Shown: piece by piece, positions 7,934-9,700 of the stretch
Position numbering within the stretch: position 1 is the stretch's first letter
How the letters are laid out: each line of letters opens with the position of its first letter
Assembly (NCBI GenBank): GCA_036567205.1
Contig: DATCVA010000056.1
Coordinates: 1-9,700, forward strand
Origin: DATCVA01 sp036567205
GTDB taxonomy: Bacteria; Pseudomonadota; Gammaproteobacteria; Burkholderiales; Burkholderiaceae_B
Length of the DNA: 9,700 nt
Direction of reading: 5' to 3'
Translations under genes and position numbers: made by a program
Notes under the pieces: generated by a model
Told to the model about the DNA's origin: nothing
Seen by the model: the letters and a program-made list of their open reading frames with translations, nothing else
Databases searched by the model: none

Positions 7934-8737
7934 TCATAGCGTTGCCGTCCCGAGTTCCGTCATTTCGTCTTCATGATTCATAATGCGTACAAAGGCATCT
8001 TCCAGGTCGGCTCCGCCAACCCGCGCCAGCAAGGCCTGTGTAGTGTCCAGCGCCACAACACGGCCAGCCTTAAGCATGGCGATACGCCCGCACAGCGCTT
8101 CGGCCTCTTCCAGGTAATGCGTGGTCAGCAAAATAGTGTGGCCTTCTTTATTCAGGCGCGAAATAAACTCCCAAAGAGTGCGGCGCAGATCGACATCAAC
8201 CCCAGCCGTCGGCTCATCCAGAATAATCACCGGGGGCCGATGCACCAGCGCCTGCGCCACCAGCACACGCCGCTTCATGCCCCCCGACAGCGCGCGCATA
8301 TTGTTGTCTGCCTTGTCGCTTAGCCCCAGATTCGCCAGAATCTCGTCGATCCAGTCGTCGTTATGACGCAAGCCAAAGTAGCCGGACTGCAAGCGCAAGG
8401 TTTCACGCACCGTAAAAAACGGATCGTAGACGAGTTCCTGCGGCACCACGCCCAGCGAACGGCGCGACTGCTTGTAATCGGTAATGACATCATTACCGCA
8501 AATACGAGCGCTGCCCGACGTGGCGCGCGCCAAACCCGCCAAAATAGAGATAAGCGTAGTTTTGCCAGCCCCGTTAGGCCCCAGCAAGCCAAAAAACTCG
8601 CCATGCTCGACCGTCAGGCTGACATTGTTAAGTGCCTGGAAGCCTTTATCGGGGGGCGAGGAGGAGAGCCATTTTTTCCAGCCACCAGAGCGGGGCGGAT
8701 AAATTTTTGAAATATTTTCTAGGGTAAGCGCAGACAT
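7934..8737 (-). CDS. ABC transporter ATP-binding protein (ABC-2 exporter, YadG-like)
   Basis: This is the cytoplasmic ATPase that drives the permease encoded next; the cargo is unknown. The 267-residue protein has every nucleotide-binding motif: Walker A GPNGAGKT (53-60), Q-loop glutamine in GVVPQE (Q100), signature LSGGMKRR (150-157), Walker B VIILDEP (170-176), D-loop AGVD (178-181) and switch histidine in LLTTHYLEEAE (H207). The N-terminus 'SALTLENISKIYPPRSG' supports the ATG at 8735-8737, although the AT-rich upstream bases lack a clear Shine-Dalgarno. It is the first gene after the 427-bp non-coding stretch, with a good -10 box about 40 bp upstream, so it is probably the first gene of the transporter-ibaG-murA-his transcript. 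Confidence 0.93.
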   Translation of the reverse strand: MSALTLENISKIYPPRSGGWKKWLSSSPPDKGFQALNNVSLTVEHGEFFGLLGPNGAGKTTLISILAGLARATSGSARICGNDVITDYKQSRRSLGVVPQELVYDPFFTVRETLRLQSGYFGLRHNDDWIDEILANLGLSDKADNNMRALSGGMKRRVLVAQALVHRPPVIILDEPTAGVDVDLRRTLWEFISRLNKEGHTILLTTHYLEEAEALCGRIAMLKAGRVVALDTTQALLARVGGADLEDAFVRIMNHEDEMTELGTATL

Positions 8738-8777
8738 AATAAATAAATGGCTGGCCCACTATTGAGCCAAGCCTTTC

Positions 8778-8806
8778 ATTATATAAGCGAATCGGAAAAG
8801 AAGGCC
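8778..8806 (-). promoter_or_regulatory. Probable sigma-70 promoter for the transporter-ibaG-murA-his operon
   Basis: The minus strand reads a perfect TATAAT at 8778-8783, within TTATATAAT. Seventeen bases upstream the hexamer at 8801-8806 (GGCCTT) is a poor -35 match, so the call rests on the -10 and on position. Transcription would start near 8770, leaving a leader of about 33 nt before the ATG at 8737. It sits on the operon side of both repeat elements, so the operon could be transcribed independently of mla. Confidence 0.45.
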
Positions 8807-8824
8807 GTCTTATCCATTTCCACA

Positions 8825-8877
8825 TCAACCGCGAGCTGTGTCGGCGCAGCAGCCGTATAAAAGTACTGTCTGCGCTC
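8825..8877. repeat. Dispersed intergenic repeat, copy 2 (direct repeat of 155-207)
   Basis: This is the second copy of the 53-bp element, in the same orientation as copy 1. The outer stem GCGCAG/CTGCGC (8844-8849 with 8870-8875) is unchanged. The inner stem keeps four of five pairs on the minus strand (CAGTA/TACGG, with one A/G mismatch). A GTAC-centred palindrome is kept as AGTACT, where copy 1 has CGTACG. It lies upstream of the proposed promoter and 22 bp from the large palindrome. Confidence 0.7.
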
Positions 8878-8899
8878 AACACTCAACAATCCGTTCCAT

Positions 8900-9129
8900 C
8901 CGGCGGGTTGGGCGCTGCATAGGCTGGTGAATTCGCAGGCGCCGGTCAGGCAGTTCGTATCAGGGGTGCAAGATCGCGCCTGTTCGACCCGGACGCTTGA
9001 TGATAATCCGGGGGATTATCATCCCGGGGAGTTCGCGATCGCCCTGATATGAACTGTCTGGCCGGGAAGTCACGGCAAAGCCGTGACCGCCAGCGGTAAA
9101 CCCAGCCTATGCAGCGCCCGGCCCGCCGG
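8900..9129. repeat. Large imperfect palindrome (~230 bp), possible structured RNA or hairpin element
   Basis: The two arms pair along almost the whole length. From outside inwards: 8900-8927 with 9102-9129 (28 positions, two G/T); 8934-8941 with 9088-9095 (7 of 8); 8942-8965 with 9042-9065 (24 positions, three G/T); 8972-8978 with 9034-9040 (7 perfect); 8988-8992 with 9024-9028 (5 perfect); 8999-9009 with 9013-9023 (11 perfect), closed by a GGG loop. Twenty-two extra bases (9066-9087) on the right arm form their own hairpin. The ends are CCGGCGGG/CCCGCCGG with no obvious target-site duplication. It begins 35 bp after the mlaC stop, so it could end or stabilise the mla transcript, be a plus-strand RNA, or be a non-autonomous mobile repeat. 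No U-run suggests a standard terminator. Confidence 0.75.
9069..9087. repeat. Side hairpin inside the right arm of the palindrome
   Basis: GTCACGGC, an AAA spacer and GCCGTGAC form a perfect 8-bp stem with a 3-nt loop. It belongs to a 22-nt stretch (9066-9087) with no counterpart on the left arm. The outer and inner stems keep the same pairing register on either side of it, so it looks inserted into, or deleted from, one arm. Compact REP-like hairpins look like this, but no family is assigned. Confidence 0.6.
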
Positions 9130-9164
9130 TTAAGAACCAAGACCGTTACCGAACGCAAAAATTC

Positions 9165-9700
9165 CTACTTATTCTTCTCATTCAAAGCCGCAATCAACCC
9201 ATCAATCCCGTTCTGCGAAATTTGCTGCGAAAACTGATTGCGATAATTCTGAATAAGCCAAATACCCTCAACATTCAGATCGTAAATCTTCCAGCCAGCA
9301 TCCGTCTTCTCCAGCCGATAATCCACAGCTAAAAGCGGACCATTATGCTGCGTAAACGTAGAGCGAACCACCACATCAGTCGCACTCACATCACCCCGGA
9401 ACGGCAGAATATTAAGCGCAGCAATCTTGTGGACATCCGACAACGCGCCACTGTAAGTGCGAATAAGCGTGCCTTTAAAAGCTTCAACCAAATCTTTCTT
9501 CTGCTGCGCAGTCGCTTTGCGCCAGTTCTGACCAGCCGCCAGACGCGTCGTCTTTTCCAGATCGACATAAGGCAGCACATACTGATTGACCAGCTCATTG
9601 ATGCGCTTCAAATCCCCCTTTTGGGCATTAGCATCATTACGTACCGCCTGCAGTGCATTATTCCCAACCACCTGCACGAAATCATTAGGAGCCGCCTTGG
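9165..9700 (-). CDS. mlaC: MlaC-family periplasmic phospholipid-binding protein, C-terminal part, cut by window edge
   Basis: MlaC (Ttg2D/toluene-tolerance family) is the periplasmic carrier that shuttles phospholipid between the outer-membrane MlaA complex and the inner-membrane MlaFEDB ABC complex. About 177 codons are present. The frame is open through the right edge, so the GTG at 9675-9677 is not the real start, and the signal peptide lies outside. Family features include 'VLPYVDLEKTTRLAAGQNWR' followed by 'KATAQQKKDLVEAF', the 'LIRTYSGAL' helix, and the C-terminal half with 'DYRLEKTDAGWKIYDLNVEG' and 'IWLIQNYRNQF'. The stop is TAG at 9165-9167. By hand count the last ~360 bp are near 49% G+C, lower than sampled stretches of the his genes and murA (65-73%). 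mlaB does not follow it. Confidence 0.9.
   Translation of the reverse strand, partial: KAAPNDFVQVVGNNALQAVRNDANAQKGDLKRINELVNQYVLPYVDLEKTTRLAAGQNWRKATAQQKKDLVEAFKGTLIRTYSGALSDVHKIAALNILPFRGDVSATDVVVRSTFTQHNGPLLAVDYRLEKTDAGWKIYDLNVEGIWLIQNYRNQFSQQISQNGIDGLIAALNEKNK

Larger units (their letters stand above)
8738..9164. other. 427-bp non-coding spacer between mlaC and the ABC transporter genes
   Basis: No credible coding sequence is seen on either strand. From right to left it holds 35 bp after the mlaC stop, the 8900-9129 palindrome, a 22-bp gap, the dispersed repeat (8825-8877), a probable -10 box (8778-8783) and a short AT-rich leader. In the E. coli locus mlaB lies between mlaC and ibaG. 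Small frames here do not resemble a STAS domain, and one of them is only the palindrome translated. Confidence 0.8.

Noticed and set aside
8833..8861. Plus-strand promoter with TATAAA (8856-8861) that could transcribe the palindrome
   Set aside because: The -35 position reads GAGCTG, a poor match, and copy 1 of the repeat does not keep the TATAAA. It is too weak to annotate as a promoter.
8900..9129. Intrinsic terminator or insertion sequence as the explanation of the palindrome
   Set aside because: No U-run follows either side, the stem is far too long for a normal terminator, there is no transposase, and the flanks (CGTTCCAT on the left, TTAAGAAC on the right) show no target-site duplication.
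8946..9158. 70-residue minus-strand frame within the palindrome, considered as a possible mlaB (STAS)
   Set aside because: It is arginine-rich, has no STAS-like pattern and spans the inverted arms, so it is the repeat translated rather than a gene.

Overview
The window is a compact block of minus-strand genes from a betaproteobacterium. Gene order and protein sequences fit family Alcaligenaceae (Bordetella, Achromobacter and Pusillimonas relatives). The genus is not decided by the sequence. This is mostly core chromosome: no transposase, phage gene, tRNA, rRNA or CRISPR was seen.

Transcription runs from right to left. At the right edge is the 3' part of mlaC (lipid-transport periplasmic protein; 9165 to beyond 9700). 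Next comes a 427-bp non-coding stretch (8738-9164) holding a ~230-bp imperfect palindrome (8900-9129), one copy of a short dispersed repeat (8825-8877) and a probable -10 box (8778-8783). After that is a tight run: ABC exporter ATPase and permease, ibaG/bolA-like gene, murA, hisG, hisD, hisB, hisH, hisA, hisF, hisI. A 190-bp spacer (100-289) holds the second copy of the dispersed repeat, followed by the start of hisE, cut by the left edge. Most junctions are 1-8 bp overlaps or gaps under 60 bp, so the block from the ABC ATPase to hisI probably forms one transcript.

Functionally, the his genes cover most steps from PRPP plus ATP to histidine: HisG (step 1), HisE and HisI (2-3), HisA (4), HisH/HisF (5), HisB (6) and HisD (final oxidations). 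HisG is the short form, which needs a HisZ partner encoded elsewhere. HisB is the monofunctional dehydratase, so the histidinol-phosphate phosphatase must also be elsewhere. hisC, expected between hisD and hisB in Bordetella-type clusters, is absent; only 31 bp separate those two genes. murA and the BolA gene link the cluster to the mla-ibaG-murA neighbourhood known from E. coli. The usual mlaB (STAS) gene is not seen between mlaC and ibaG.

The most unusual DNA is the mlaC/ABC-transporter spacer. Its large palindrome has all five single-base departures from its two longest stems as G/T pairs in the plus-strand reading, which suits a folded plus-strand RNA. A 22-nt extra hairpin is inserted in one arm. 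The dispersed repeat has a conserved 32-nt stem-loop and lies in direct orientation on both sides of the operon.
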